Shown: piece by piece, positions 11,771-23,928 of the stretch
How the letters are laid out: each line of letters opens with the position of its first letter
Numbering within the stretch: position 1 is the stretch's first letter
Assembly (NCBI GenBank): GCA_950097015.1
Contig: CATNEN010000004.1
Coordinates: 1 to 64,000 of the forward strand
DNA length: 64,000 nt
From: Macrostomum hystrix
Taxonomy: Eukaryota > Platyhelminthes > Macrostomidae
Direction: 5' to 3'
The notes under the pieces: model-generated
Told to the model about the DNA's origin: nothing
What the model saw: the letters and a program-made list of their open reading frames with translations, nothing else
Database searches by the model: none
Translations under genes and position numbers: made by a program

Positions 11771-12944
11771 AGCAGGCTTAACGAATTTTGTTTTTTCAAT
11801 TTTTTCCTTAAAGTCTTTCATTATTTTTCGCAGTATGCAGATTTATTTTTTGTTCTAAAGTACAATTATTCCTCATCGCATGCTCTGCTTAATTGGAGTT
11901 TCACCGGCAGTCTCTTTCATTTGTTTTTTATAAATACCGATGATTTATATTAAAAAAGCACGCGTCGTCGTAAAGGTTTTTACGTCACAGCAAAATTTTG
12001 TAAGAAGCGTCTGCAGCTAATTTATGCACGATTTACCAGGGAATGGGTTCCACGAAGTTTTGGTTAAGTTGAGCCCATCATATAATTCTAAAAAGTGTAG
12101 CTAATAATTAAGCTTCTTGCCCTGATTCAGCAAACATCATACGAGTACATAAGAAAAGGCTGGATATGTGCGTAACTATAAAAACTATTGGTACAATATA
12201 ACTTAATATAGCTTCATGGTTTTAATGTTTTTTTTCGCAGATGCACTGTATGTTTTCAGTGGCACTCAAATTGAGGTGACATTTTCTTATTGGCCCCAGC
12301 TGCAATCCTGCATATATAGCCACCGCAATTAATCTAAGACTTCGTTTTGTTATTTTGTACGTATATGCATGGTATAATGCGGTTTCATTTCATTTCGTGG
12401 GGTATGAATGCAAGTTCATTTGTGGGGGTACGACGAGCTAAATTATTGTAATTTACTACTTGCAACCCTTCGGGCGTATAAAAGGGAATCCAAACGGATT
12501 AGCTTTCGTGTGTGCATGCACCGCGCCTTCGTGTTTAGACGTGTGTTTGGGTGGCTTTCATGTATGCGTCCGACTTGTGAGCTATTTTCTATGGTCCGCT
12601 CCGTGGCTGGGTTAAACCATAGATCTTATATAATATTTATGGTTAAACTGCTCACTTTTATCGGAAAATGTGCGCGAGACAGTTCTATATAAACTTCTGA
12701 TTTTTAAAAAACTTCTCTTGAAATATTATGAAAACTAATGAATCCACGTTCAAAAGCATCTTTAGGCAAAAATCTTCTGAATAATCAAATTATGTTAGCA
12801 TTTGTTTAAATACAATATACCATGCCTACAAAGCATTTACAAGTTTTAAATTCAACTCAGTTGCCATTTTTCGTGTGAGAATAACGCCGTACAAACGTTA
12901 ATAATCCTAACGTACGTAGAGCTACATTTTGAGCTATTCATACC
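11771..12944. other. AT-rich intergenic stretch
   Basis: No gene or repeat is supported here. A 94-codon plus-strand frame (12408-12692) shows no family features and is probably chance. Confidence 0.5.
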
Positions 12945-14242
12945 ATGGCAGAGGAAGGAGAAAAAAAGCAAGAGGAGAGCCGACGTGTGCATACTTATCC
13001 ACTAGTCCGGGTGAGATTACCATGGTCTTGTAGTACTGCTGCTGCAACAGCTGAGAAGCATTTATATATTATTTTAGTGTAGATGAATCTTCAGTTATTT
13101 TTATTTTGGAGAGCCAAAAATTATTTCAAGGAATCTGGATCTGATAATTATTTTTTAACATATTTATTAGATCTCAAGATCAAGTGTTCAAAATTTTGTG
13201 TAGAAGTCGATTTTATTTAGATTTGGAAATAATATTTTAACAGCTATGATCATCCAAAAGGCGATCCAAAAATAGATAAATATTTTTACAGATTTGATTG
13301 AGTTGAAATTAGGATAGAATTAGTAAAAAGTTGTTTAATTAAATACCGATTTTGTGGGACTTTATGCTATGACAAGGTAAAATATTAGGTTTTAGTAATT
13401 CTTTATTACAACAATAAAGTTAAATCAATTATCCTTAAATTAGGCTATCCTGAAAAAATCTTGTTTCAGTTTTGAAAGACATTTTAACACTGTTTTCTTT
13501 CTTTGTTGAAACTTTGAACAAATTGAAAAATACATAATTTCACTTTAGTTAATTCACTATATTGTTAGAAAATAAAAACTTTCTTCTAACTTTGGTGCAT
13601 TCTTTATGAGTAAGTAAACATATATCACAAATCATTTTTTACTAAGGCGCATTCAAAAAAATTATAAGGACAATAACAAATTAAATACATGCTTAAATGA
13701 ATATTCGACAAGCAGCCACTGGTTTCAAATACTTGTCTTGACTAAATATTTTAGTCAAGACAATAATAGTATGTTTTTTTTCACACATTCGCTTTATAGA
13801 TTAGGCAAACTAATTGGACATTATAATTTTAATTATGAAATACATATTCTCCTTTCTTTAAATTATTTTACTTCACTTTTCCTTTCCCATTCAATCAACA
13901 GTATTCGGACATGAACGAGGAGATGCGAACAGAAGCAATGGAACTCTGCGTCACCGCCTGTGAGAAATTCGCTTCTAATAACGAGGTAATTTCTCAACAT
14001 GTCTACTATAAGTATGGCTAATAGCGAATTTGAATACAAAACATAATCAACTCTGAAAAGGTGTTGAATTATAGTCCGGCGGCACGCATGATTAAGGACA
14101 GCATGGACAAGAAGTTCGGGCCGGCCTGGCACGGCGGTGGTCCGGCGAAGGCTACGGATTCGAGATCACTCACGAATTGAAAAACATCATGTACATGTTC
14201 TTCGGCGGTAACATGGCCATCATTCTGTGGAAATGCGCGTGA
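12945..14242 (+). CDS. DNAL4: Dynein light chain 4, axonemal (DNAL4), frame disturbed in the last exon
   Basis: Three exons: 12945-13010 (MAEEGEKKQEESRRVHTYPL, then VR), 13902-13985 (YSDMNEEMRTEAMELCVTAC, then EKFASNNE) and about 14061 or 14075 to 14242, ending in ITHELKNIMYMFFGG, then NMAIILWKCA and TGA. DNAL4 is the LC8-related light chain of axonemal outer-arm dynein, about 105 residues; length and the motifs KMIK/RMIKDSMDKKFG and GEGYGFEITHE match. In the segment GGCGGTGGTCCGGCG (14133-14147) two bases are in excess of the family's frame, so reading straight through meets a stop after KATDSRSLTN. The exon-3 start is ambiguous: the TATAG acceptor (14074) needs one more extra base, while the AAAAG acceptor (14060) keeps frame but adds about five residues. 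Everything else is conserved, so a consensus error is more likely than decay. AATAAA lies at 14449-14454. Confidence 0.85.
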
Positions 14243-14705
14243 TTACTGAGCGCTGACATGCACAGTATCTGGCCGCCACGTGGCGACAACCTTTGATTTC
14301 TGTCCTTTGATCATAAAGTGATTTGTATTTTATAAGAAATTTCGTTAAACATTTTATGTCTGTCTTATAAAGTTTTCTAATGCTTCGCAACCATACTACT
14401 TATTCGTCGCATGGGAGAGCATATTTTTGCAACATTTAAGCAAATTGGAATAAAAGTAGGTCAAGACTGTGATATTCGTTTATATTGGTTTAGGAAAACT
14501 ATTAAATACACGAAAATAAATGTTCATTTTTACCGAAATCATTTTCTCTACAGCTAATCGGGATTAAATATAATTAAAGAAATAATTAATAATTAATAAA
14601 AAAAAAATTAATTAAATATAAAATTAGCCTTTTCATTTAAAATTAAAGCCACGGCAGTGCTTGACTGAACTAAACTTCAAGTAGCTATACTAAACCTCTA
14701 TTATT
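14243..14705. other. DNAL4 3' flank
   Basis: AT-rich sequence with the poly(A) signal of DNAL4 and homopolymer A runs. No other feature is seen. Confidence 0.6.
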
Positions 14706-15255
14706 CACTGGAAAGATGGCGCTAGATTCACTGGAAATGGCAACTCATTCACTGGAAATGGCAACTCATTCACTGGAAATGGCACTTAATTCACAGGAAA
14801 TGGCGCTAGATTCACTGGAAATGGCAACTGATTCACTGGAAATGGCGCTAGATTCACTGGAAATGGCAACTGATTCACTGGAAATGGCACTTAATTCACT
14901 GGAAATGGCAACTCATTCACTGGAAATGGCACTTAATTCACAGGAAATGGCGCTAGAATTCACTGGAAATGGCAACTCATTCACTGGAAATGGCGCTAGA
15001 TTCACTGGAAATAGCACTTAATTCACTGGAAATGGCGCTAGATTCACTGGAAATGGCAACTCATTCACTGGAAATGGCGCTAGATTCACTGGAAATAGCA
15101 CTTAATTCCTGGAAATGGCGCTAGATTAACTGGGAAATGGCAACTCATTCACTGGAAATGGCACTTGATTCACTGGAAATGGCAAATCATTCACTGGAAA
15201 TGGCGCTAGGATTCACTGGAAATGGCACTTGATTCACTGGAAATGGCAACTGATT
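14706..15255. repeat. 20-bp minisatellite
   Basis: About 27 units of ATTCACTGGAAATGGCNNNN, where the last bases alternate between GCTAG, AACTC/AACTG and ACTTA. The alternation is partly regular, so a two- or three-unit higher-order form is present. Two single-base indels break the plus-strand frame. Confidence 0.95.
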
Positions 15256-15912
15256 TTTCTTCAAGCCACAAGAAACCAACAAAAAGTATAACTTAAAATA
15301 TGAAGATTTCCTTGCAGGACAGACAACCAGCGGAGAGACAGGAGGGCGGGAGTCAGAAATGCTGAGCCAGCAGTTTGAGTGATGCTATTGAAAACTCGAA
15401 TGAAAAAGTGAGTCCATATATTTTATTTTCTTCAGCTGCAGGCTACACAATATTAGAAAAAGTAATATATTTACAAAATGTATCAATTTAAAAAGCAAAA
15501 CGCACACAATGAAACAAGCTAAAATACATGGAATATAATACAAGCATAGCATTTCACAGAGCCAATGACACAAAAGCAGGGATTTTACAAAAACGGCATA
15601 GCTCACGATATAACTGATTTCAAAAAATGTAATCTCCATTATAAAAAACGCTGTCACAAACCATTGGACAGAGTAAGTATAACAACTTTGCTTGTTAGCA
15701 AAAATACGCAAAAATACTTAGATTATGAGCTGCGAAACAAAGTTCAAGTGCACCTCCCGCTTGAAAATGTAAATTTTGGAAACGCGAGGTGGGCATTTGC
15801 GGAAATTAAGCAGGTTCAAGCGAAAGCTGAGGCAGAACTAATTGGTAAAAAAGAAAGAAGACAGAATACAATTTTCAGACAAGAGGGACTCTTCGCGTTC
15901 CGCAGAAGGGTT
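15256..15912. other. Spacer between two arrays
   Basis: A CTTGCAG acceptor-like site at 15311-15317 precedes about 60 GC-richer bases, but no partner exon is recognisable. A 116-codon plus-strand frame (15565-15915) is AT-rich with no known domain. I do not call a gene. Confidence 0.4.
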
Positions 15913-16550
15913 TGAGAAGTAGAGTGGGGATGATAGGTAGAGTGGGGATGATAGGCAGAGTGGGGATGAGAAGGAGAGTGGGGATGGGAAGGAGAGTGGG
16001 GATGAGAAGTCGGTGGGGATTATAGGTAGAGTGAGGATTAGAGGTAGGTGGGGATGATAGGTAGGTGGGGATGAGAGGTAGGTGGGGATGAGAGGTAGGT
16101 GGGGATGAGAGGTAGGTGGGGATGAGAAGTCGGTGGGGATGAGAAGTAGAGTGGGGATGGGAAGGAGAGTGGGGATGAGAAGTCGGTGGGGATTATAGGT
16201 AGAGTGAGGATTAGAGGTAGGTGGGGATGATAGGTAGGTGGGGATGAGAAGGAGAGTGGGGATGGGAAGGAGAGTGGGGATGAGAAGTCGGTGGGGATTA
16301 TAGGTAGAGTGAGGATTAGAGGTAGGTGGGGATGATAGGTAGGTGGGGATGAGAGGTAGGTGGGGATGAGAGGTAGGTGGGGATGAGAGGTAGGTGGGGG
16401 ATGAGAGGTAGGTGGGGATGAGAAGTCGGTGGGGATGAGAAGTAGAGTGGGGATGAGAGGTAGAGTGGGGATGAGAAGTAGATTGAGGAATGAGAGGTAG
16501 AGTGGGGATGAGAAGTAGAGTGGGGACGAGAAGTAGAGTCGGGATCAGAG
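15913..16550. repeat. 17- to 19-bp GA-rich minisatellite
   Basis: Units of the form GTGGGGATGAGAGGTAG, with GATGATAGG, GAAGTCG and GGAAGGAGA variants arranged in a repeating series: a block of about 120 bp recurs near 16020, 16190 and 16290. The 289-codon antisense frame is repeat translation. Confidence 0.93.
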
Positions 16551-17186
16551 GGTTAACGTAGGCAGCAAAAATAACAAAGTAAAGAAGAAATCTAGACAAA
16601 CAAACGAATAGGATATTGAAAAAGGTAAACATGGGATATGATATTTCTGGATTTACAATAAGCCAAGTAGATAGATATGGCGAATGCAGAGGCACACACG
16701 CATACACAATTTAAACATCAACCGACAATGCTTAAAAAAAACCCGATTCGTTCAAACGGGGTAGAGTTTGAATACTGTTCTAAACAAAGCAGATAAATAA
16801 GCAGAACAACAAATAAATAAAACAAGCTTGGCTTGGCTTGGTAAAAAGACGAGCTTAAAAAAGTATAACACACTTAATAATAATGACTAGTTAGCGTTGA
16901 TAAAAAAGCAGTGAATTTTTGCTACCAGTTGCACACAATGCTTTCAAAAAAGCAAGCCTGGGTTAGCCCTAGGGGTTGTCTATGGTTAAAATTGCGATTA
17001 ATAGGGTTTTAGAGGCTCAAAATCTGTCTTTAAACAAAGGTACCAAAGTTACTCAGAGGACAATAATTTAGTTAAACCGCTTTGTGTGAGCTATAAATAT
17101 TAACTTGAGTACCTTCTTATAGGCAAAAATATATTTAAGCACCAGACAAGGAAATCTTTTTGCAGTTATTTTCTGTCGACTGCAGT
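16551..17186. other. 3' flank of the TBL1 gene
   Basis: AT-rich sequence downstream (on the minus strand) of the TBL1 stop. No gene is seen. Confidence 0.5.
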
Positions 17187-20100
17187 TCACAGCATTCGAA
17201 GATCCAAAATGACTACCTGAAATTCATGGGAAAATAGAATGTTTCTCAGCTTATGCACTCCGATTTGAACTTCCTGCTGGCCTGTATACGTAACTAATGG
17301 CTTATCTACTACAATGCTGGCCCATCTACTTATCAACTGCTTATCTAATTATCAACTGCCTAATCTACTTATCAACTGGCTTATCTAATTATCAACTGGC
17401 TTATCTAATTATCAACTGCCTAATCTACTTATCAACTGGCTTATCTACTTATCAACTGGCTTATCTAATTATCAACTGGCTTATCTAATTATCAACTGGC
17501 TTATCTAATTATCAACTGGCTTATCTAATTATCAACTGCCTAATCTACTTATCAACTGGCTTATCTAATTATCAACTGGCTTATCTAATTATCAACTGGC
17601 TTATCTAATTATCAACTGCCTAATCTACTTATCAACTGGCTTATCTACTTATCAACTGGCTTATCTAATTATCAACTGGCTTATCTAATTATCAACTGGC
17701 ATATCTACTTATCAACTGGCTTATCTGCTTATCACAACTGGCTAATCTACTTATCAACTGGCTTATCTAATTATCAACTGCCTAATCTACTTATTAACTG
17801 GCTTATCTAATTGCTTACAGTGCCGTCCGCCGCGCTGGCTCCAACCCTGTCGCCGGTGCTGTTCCAGCACACTTCAAATATGCCGCCTGTGCCCTGGTAT
17901 TTGTGCGCCAGTGTGCCAGTCTGCCAAGGAGTGGGGCGAGTGAATTTCTATGTACTAATGCTCACTGACAGCAGAGCGATATAGGATGCAATATAGAAAG
18001 GATGGATGGTAGGGAAGAGAGGAAAGAACGGGGAAGGGGTGGCAGGGTAGGGAAGAGAGGAAAGAACGGGGAAGGGGTGGCGGGGTAGGGAAGAATGGGG
18101 AGGTGGTATTGCGTAAGGGAAGAATGGGGAAGTGGCATTTGGTAAGGGAATAATGGGGAGGGGTTTTAGGTTAGGGAAGAGCGTGGGAGGGAAGAAAAGG
18201 AGGGTAGGGAGGCAGGCAAGCGCACAGCAGTTCCTTCCTCACCTCGATACTCCCATATGAGGACGCATTTGTCGAAGCTGCCAGAGGCAAGATAACGGCC
18301 GCAGGGCGAAAAGGCGACACTGTAGACTGGCTCGCGATGATTGGAGAACACGCGAGCGCAGGCGCCGGCCTCCACGTCCCACAGGCGTACAGTGGCATCG
18401 AAGCTGGCGCTGCAAAGCAAGAGTTTTGGGAACTCAAGCTGAGGATCTGGTAGAATGGCTGGTAAATCTGAAGATCTGGGAGAATGGCTGCTCAACCTGA
18501 AGATCTGGGAGAATGGCTGGTCAATCTGAAGATCTGGAGAATGACTGCTCAATCTGAAGATCTGTGAGAATGGCTGGTCAATCTGAAGATCTGGAGAATG
18601 GCTGCTCAACCTGAAGATCTGGGAGAATGGCTAGTCAATCTGAAGATCTCGGAGAATGGCTGCTCAACCTGAAGATCTGGGAGAATGGCTGGTAAATCTG
18701 AAGATCTGGGAGAATGGCTGCTCAACCTGAAGATCTGGGAGAATGACTGCTCAATCTGAAGATCTGGGAGAATGGCTGGTCAATCTGAAGATCTGGGAGA
18801 ATGGCTGGTCAATCTGAAGATCTGGGAGAATGGCTGCTCAATCTGAAGATCTGGGAGAATGGCTGCTCAATCTGAAGATCTGGGAGAATGACTGCTCAAT
18901 CTGAAGATCTGGGAGAATGGCTGGTCAATCTGAAGATCTGGGAGAATGGCTGCTCAACCTGAAGATCTGGGAGAATGGCTGCTCAATCTGAAGATCTGGA
19001 GAATGGCTGCTCAACCTGAAGATCTGGGAGAATGGCTGGTCAATCTGAAGATCTGGGAGAATGGCTGGTCAACCTGAAGATCTGGGAGAATGGCTGGTCA
19101 ACCTGAAGATCTGGGAGAATGGCTGGCCAATCTGAGGATCTGGGAGAATGGCTGGCCAATCTGAGGATCTGGGAGAATGACTGCTCAACCTGAAGATCTG
19201 GGAGAATGGCTGGTCAATCTGAAGATCTGGGAGAATGGCTGGTCAACCTGAAGATCTGGGAGAATGGCTGGTCAACCTGAAGATCTGGGAGAATGGCTGC
19301 TCAATCTGAAGATCTGGGAGAATGGCTGGTCAATCTGAAGATCTGGGAGAATGGCTGGTCAATCTGAAGATCTGGGAGAATGGCTGGTCAATCTGAAGAT
19401 CTGGGAGAATGACTGCTCAATCTGAAGATCTGGGAGAATGGCTGCTCAACCTGAAGATCTGGAGAATGGCATGTAAATCTGAAGATCTGGGAGATTGGCT
19501 GCTCAACCTGAGGAATCTGGTGATACTGTAAGACTAATTAATTTGATTTATACCTGGCCAGATAGAGATTGCCATTGGGATTTCTAGTATTATATCCCGC
19601 AGGACTCCACTTGATAGTGTAGATCTCCTTTTGGTGAGCCTTGAAGTCGTGCACCAGAGTGCCTCGATCCACCGACCACAGCTTGAGGGTCATATCATCG
19701 GAGCAGGAGGCCAGCAGCTGGCCACGGGGATCCCACTTGATTGCGTTCACTTCGTTTGTGTGGCCGCGAAATGTTTTAACCGGATAGTCGCAGCCGAGGC
19801 GGCACACCTGGATGCTCTGGTCCGTGGAACAGCTGGCGAAGGTGACGTCATCCTTCCAGTCAACGTCCAGGGCTGGAGCTGTGACAGTGGGGGATGCGAC
19901 TCACTATCGTTTCTGAATCCTCCAATCTTTGTACACCCCCTCCTGTCTCTCTCTTCCAATCTTTGTGCACCCCCTCCTGTCTCTCTCTTCCAATCTTTTT
20001 GCACACCCCCTCCTGTCTCTTCCAATCTTTTTGCACACCCCCTCCTGTCTCTTCCAATCTTTTTGCACCCCCTCCTGTCTCTACCAATCTTTGTACATCC

Positions 20101-23100
20101 CTCCTGTCTCTTCCAATCTTTGTACATCCCCTCCTCTCTCTTCCAATCTTTGTACATCTCCCTCCTGTCTCTCTCTTCCAATCTTTGTACATCTCCCTCC
20201 TGTCTCTCTCTTCCAATCTTTGTACATCTCCCTCCTGTCTCTCTCTTCCAATCTTTGTACATCTCCCTCTTCTCTCTCTTCCAATCTTTGTACATCTCCC
20301 TCCTGTCTCTCTCTTCCAATCTTTGTACATCTCCCTCCTGTCTCTCTCTTCCAATCTTTGTACATCTCCCTCTTCTCTCTCTTCCAATATTTGTACATCT
20401 CCCTCCTGTCTCTCTCTTCCAATCTTTGTACATCTCCCTCCTGTCACTCCCTCCTGTCTCTCTCTTCCAATCTTTGTACATCTTCTCCTGTCTCTCTCTT
20501 CCAATCTTTGTACATCTTCTCCTGTCTCTCTCTTCCAATCTTTGTACATCTTCTCCTGTCTCTCTCTTCCAATCTTTGTACATCTTCTCCTGTCTCTCTC
20601 TTCCAATCTTTGTACATCTTCTCCTGTCTCTCTCTTCAATCTTTGTACATCTCCCTCTTCTCTCTCTTCCAATCTTTGTACATCTCCCTCTTCTCTCTCT
20701 TCCAATCTTTGTACAACTCCCTCCTGTCTCTCTCTTCCAATCTTTGTACATCTCCCTCCTGTCTCTCTCTTTTAATCTTTGTACATCTTCTCCTGTCTAT
20801 CTCTTCCAATCTTTGTACATCTTCTCCTGTCTCTCTCTTCCAATCTTTGTACATCTCCCTCTTCTCTCTCTTCCAATCTTTGTACATCTCCCTCTTCTCT
20901 CTCTTCCAATCTTTGTACACCTCCCTCCTGTCTCTCTCTTCCAATCTTTGTACATCTTCTCCTGTCTCTCTCTTCCAATCTTTGTACATCTTCTCCTGTC
21001 TCTCTCTTCCAATCTTTGTACATCTCCCTCTTCTCTCTCTTCCAATCTTTGTACATCTCCCTCTTCTCTCTCTTCCAATTTTTGTACATCTCCCTCCTGT
21101 CTCTCTCTTTTAATCTTTGTACATCTTCTCCTGTCTCTCTCTTCCAATCTTTGTACATCTTCTCCTGTCTCTCTCTTCCAATCTTTGTACATCTCCCTCT
21201 TCTCTCTCTTCCAATCTTTGTACACCTCCCTCCTGTCTCTCTCTTCCAATCTTTGTACATCTTCTCCTGTCTCTCTCTTCCAATCTTTGTACATCTTCTC
21301 CTGTCTCTCTCTTTTAATCTTTGTACATCTTCTCCTGTCTCTCTCTTCCAATCTTTGTACATCTCCCTCTTCTCTCTCTTCCAATCTTTGTACACCTCCC
21401 TCCTGTCTCTCTCTTCCAATCTTTGTACATCTTCTCCTGTCTCTCTCTTCCAATCTTTGTACATCTTCTCCTGTCTCTCTCTTCCAATCTTTGTACATCT
21501 CCCTCTTCTCTCTCTTCCAATCTTTGTACATCTCCCTCTTCTCTCTCTTCCAATCTTTGTACACCTCCCTCCTGTCTCTCTCTTCCAATCTTTGTACATC
21601 TTCTCCTGTCTCTCTCTTCCAATCTTTGTACATCTTCTCCTGTCTCTCTCTTCCAATCTTTGTACATCTCCCTCTTCTCTCTCTTCCAATCTTTGTACAT
21701 CTCCCTCTTCTCTCTCTTCCAATTTTTGTACATCTCCCTCCTGTCTCTCTCTTTTAATCTTTGTACATCTTCTCCTGTCTCTCTCTTCCAATCTTTGTAC
21801 ATCTTCTCCTGTCTCTCTCTTCCAATCTTTGTACATCTCCCTCTTCTCTCTCTTCCAATCTTTGTACACCTCCCTCCTGTCTCTCTCTTCCAATCTTTGT
21901 ACATCTTCTCCTGTCTCTCTCTTCCAATCTTTGTACATCTTCTCCTGTCTCTCTCTTTTAATCTTTGTACATCTTCTCCTGTCTCTCTCTTCCAATCTTT
22001 GTACATCTCCCTCTTCTCTCTCTTCCAATCTTTGTACACCTCCCTCCTGTCTCTCTCTTCCAATCTTTGTACATCTTCTCCTGTCTCTCTCTTCCAATCT
22101 TTGTACATCTTCTCCTGTCTCTCTCTTCCAATCTTTGTACATCTTCCTCCTCGTTTTTCCAATCTTTGTAGATCTCCCTCCTGTCTCTCTCTTCTAATCT
22201 TTGTACATCTTCTCCTGTCTCTGTCTTCCGACATTTGTACACCCGCCCGTCTCTCGCCTCCTAGTTACTAACAGGTCAACAGCCTGGATGCGGACAAACC
22301 TGTGTGAAAGCCAAACTGTTGCTGTGCTTTGCCAGACAATGCGTCCCAAATGATTGTCGTCTAAAAGCAAAAGTAACAAGAAATGTTTATGAACAGAGAT
22401 GAATGGCGTTGAACGATGTTTAACTAGCAGACAACTGACCTTGTCCACTCCGGCGCTAAGTACATAGGTGCCAGCTTTATTCCATTTCAGCGCAAATATT
22501 GGACCCTTGTGCTGGCCCAAAGTGCACAGCAGACTGCCTGGGTTGGTGCAGAAATAATTGAAATAAAGCTAATTTTATAGCATTATAGCATTTTTAGGAG
22601 CAAAATAGACTAGACAGAGCCGCTTTAGCTCACCATCGGTGGACCAGAGTCGGGCGAATCCATCATAGGATCCAGTGGCTAGGCGGTTTCCGTCGCACTG
22701 TCAAAGGATAGGACTGCTCAGTAAAAAAATATAATAGTAAAATGATTGACAGTTGCGTACAAAGTCATATTTTCAGGGCAGCTTTGGGCAATGGCAGAGC
22801 GGTCTAACACGTTTGCCTCTCGCACCAAGGTCCCGGAGCTCGATTCCGTGGCGAGGCCGTGTTCATTTGTGGGCACGGTCGCGGAGATAAGGCTTGGGGG
22901 ATTGTCGTACAATGTACGCCCTTGAGGGTCAACCTCTAATGCACAGTGAGTGTACACTGCCTGACGATGAGAAATCAGGGCAGATGTACACACCTGTGTG
23001 AGCGTGTGCCTGCGTGGAGTATCTGTGCCAGGAGTCAGTGGAATTGGCAGAATTGGAACTCGCTGGCTGTGGGTCTAGTGTCACCAAATAATGTGCCAGT

Positions 23101-23928
23101 GCAATTCCCCAGTATCCCATGAAAGGCAGACAAGCAGAAGGGTAAACACATTAGAAAGAGGGACTCACATTCCAGTCCAGGGAGGTGACATCCTTGTTGC
23201 TAGGCACATCCATGCCGCCCTTGTTAATGCAGTGCTTCAGCACCAGCTGCTTCTTGGCGTCGCCGGCCGCAGCTAGATCGCAGGCGTCCCAGATTCTGGC
23301 TGTTGAATCGCCCGAGCCCGATGCCAGCAGGTCCGTCTTGGGATTCCAGGCGCAGATGAACACCTCTGATTCGTGGCCGCGCAATACCGTCACCCGGCTA
23401 GCCGGAAAGTCGATAGCTTCGGCAGAGTCCATGGCAACGCCAGCCGACTGGTGATGATTGTTGTTGCTGGTGCTGTGGTCCTCGCCGAGCCTGCCATTGT
23501 GGTCTGGTCGACTCTCCGGCTTGTTGGCGCCAATTCGATTTCGTTCAGTCTCGCTAACCTGCTTCTTGCGCATGTCAATCACCTCCGGCATCACGGAGTC
23601 GATGAGTGACAGGGATTCAACAACTCGCTCGCAGCCGCCCTCCCCGATACTGATCTCGGCCTCCGTGTACTGCAGGCCCTTCTGGATGATCTGCAGCAGC
23701 GCGGCCGGTGGCACCATGGAGCCGTTAATGTTGGTGCTGGAGATGTGGCTCTCGACGCCAAACAGGTAGGCGGAGTGCAGGTAGCCTGGCATGAAGAACA
23801 GTGAGATGGTATAAATCTCTGAAAGCCTATGTGACTAGTTAAAACTCAATAGACATCTAAGCTCACTTACCAGACTCCTGTAGATATCTAAATACAAGAA
23901 AGTTCACCTCATCGCTGCTAAAACTCAT
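17187..23928 (-). CDS. TBL1: TBL1/TBL1XR1-type WD40 corepressor subunit, complete
   Basis: Nine exons read in frame: 23928-23871, 23785-23169, 22697-22634, 22537-22440, 22360-22300, 19878-19554, 18409-18243, 17886-17819, 17216-17187, giving 495 residues (human TBL1XR1 is about 514). The N-terminus [20 protein letters not shown] is the LisH motif that forms the TBL1 tetramer and binds SMRT/NCoR; an F-box-like part follows. An acidic/His-rich linker precedes eight WD40 repeats, with [68 protein letters not shown] and [14 protein letters not shown] all matching the family. The protein is a nuclear subunit of the NCoR/SMRT-HDAC3 complex and an exchange factor for transcriptional switching, by homology. 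The last exon is only ten codons (VVILDLRML and stop). At exon 8 the acceptor CACAG gives [10 protein letters not shown], two residues shorter than the usual RGTGGIF. Four introns hold four different minisatellites and intron 2 holds a SINE. No frame break is seen. Confidence 0.95.
17297..17815. repeat. 20-bp minisatellite filling TBL1 intron 8
   Basis: About 25 units of AACTGGCTTATCTAATTATC with TAATCTACTTATC variants. It begins 80 bp from exon 9 and reaches within a few bases of the exon-8 donor (17819), so it occupies nearly the whole intron. Confidence 0.95.
17995..18190. repeat. Short degenerate minisatellite in TBL1 intron 7
   Basis: Imperfect units containing GGGAAGAATGGGGAAGTGG and GGGAAGAGAGGAAAGAACGG, of roughly 28 to 47 bp. 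It is less regular than the other arrays and runs to about 50 bp from the exon-7 donor. Confidence 0.7.
18432..19520. repeat. 29-bp minisatellite filling TBL1 intron 6
   Basis: About 38 units of 29 bp built from CAATCTGAAGATCTGGGAGA and ATGGCTGGT, with CTGGTCAAT, CTGCTCAAC and GACTGCTCAAT variants. Each unit carries an AGATCT palindrome. On the sense (minus) strand each unit ends in pyrimidine-rich CATTCTCCCAG, a 3' splice-site look-alike. The array spans nearly all of the intron between exons 6 and 7. Confidence 0.95.
19918..22245. repeat. 34- to 35-bp pyrimidine-rich minisatellite in TBL1 intron 5
   Basis: About 68 units beginning CCAATCTTTGTACATCT and continuing with CCCTCCTGTCTCTCTCTT, TCTCCTGTCTCTCTCTT or CCCTCTTCTCTCTCTT. 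The plus strand is strongly pyrimidine-rich, so the TBL1 transcript is purine-rich here. A block of 644 bp is duplicated (for example 21117 and 21761, 21321 and 21965). All long frames in it are repeat translation. Confidence 0.95.
22775..23110 (+). mobile_element. tRNA-derived SINE, family B, in TBL1 intron 2
   Basis: A tRNA-like head (GGCAGAGCGGTCTAACACG, B-box-like GAGCTCGATTCC) is followed by a 250-bp body with GTACACTGCCTGACGATGAG and CAGGGCAGATGTACACACCT. It is inserted antisense to TBL1. Copies at 58245-58560 and 59672-59850 align along the body. Confidence 0.8.

Noticed and set aside
12945-14242. DNAL4 as a processed pseudogene
   Set aside because: It keeps introns with good splice sites and a poly(A) signal; the break is a local two-base excess more likely due to consensus error.
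15318-15380. Possible terminal exon after a TTTCCTTGCAG acceptor
   Set aside because: One frame gives a short tail ending SEMLSQQFE, but no upstream partner exon was found.
19631-22271. Frames of up to 708 codons on both strands within the CT-rich array
   Set aside because: They overlap on opposite strands, consist only of repeat translation, and lie in a TBL1 intron (the first also crosses TBL1 exon 6 in antisense).
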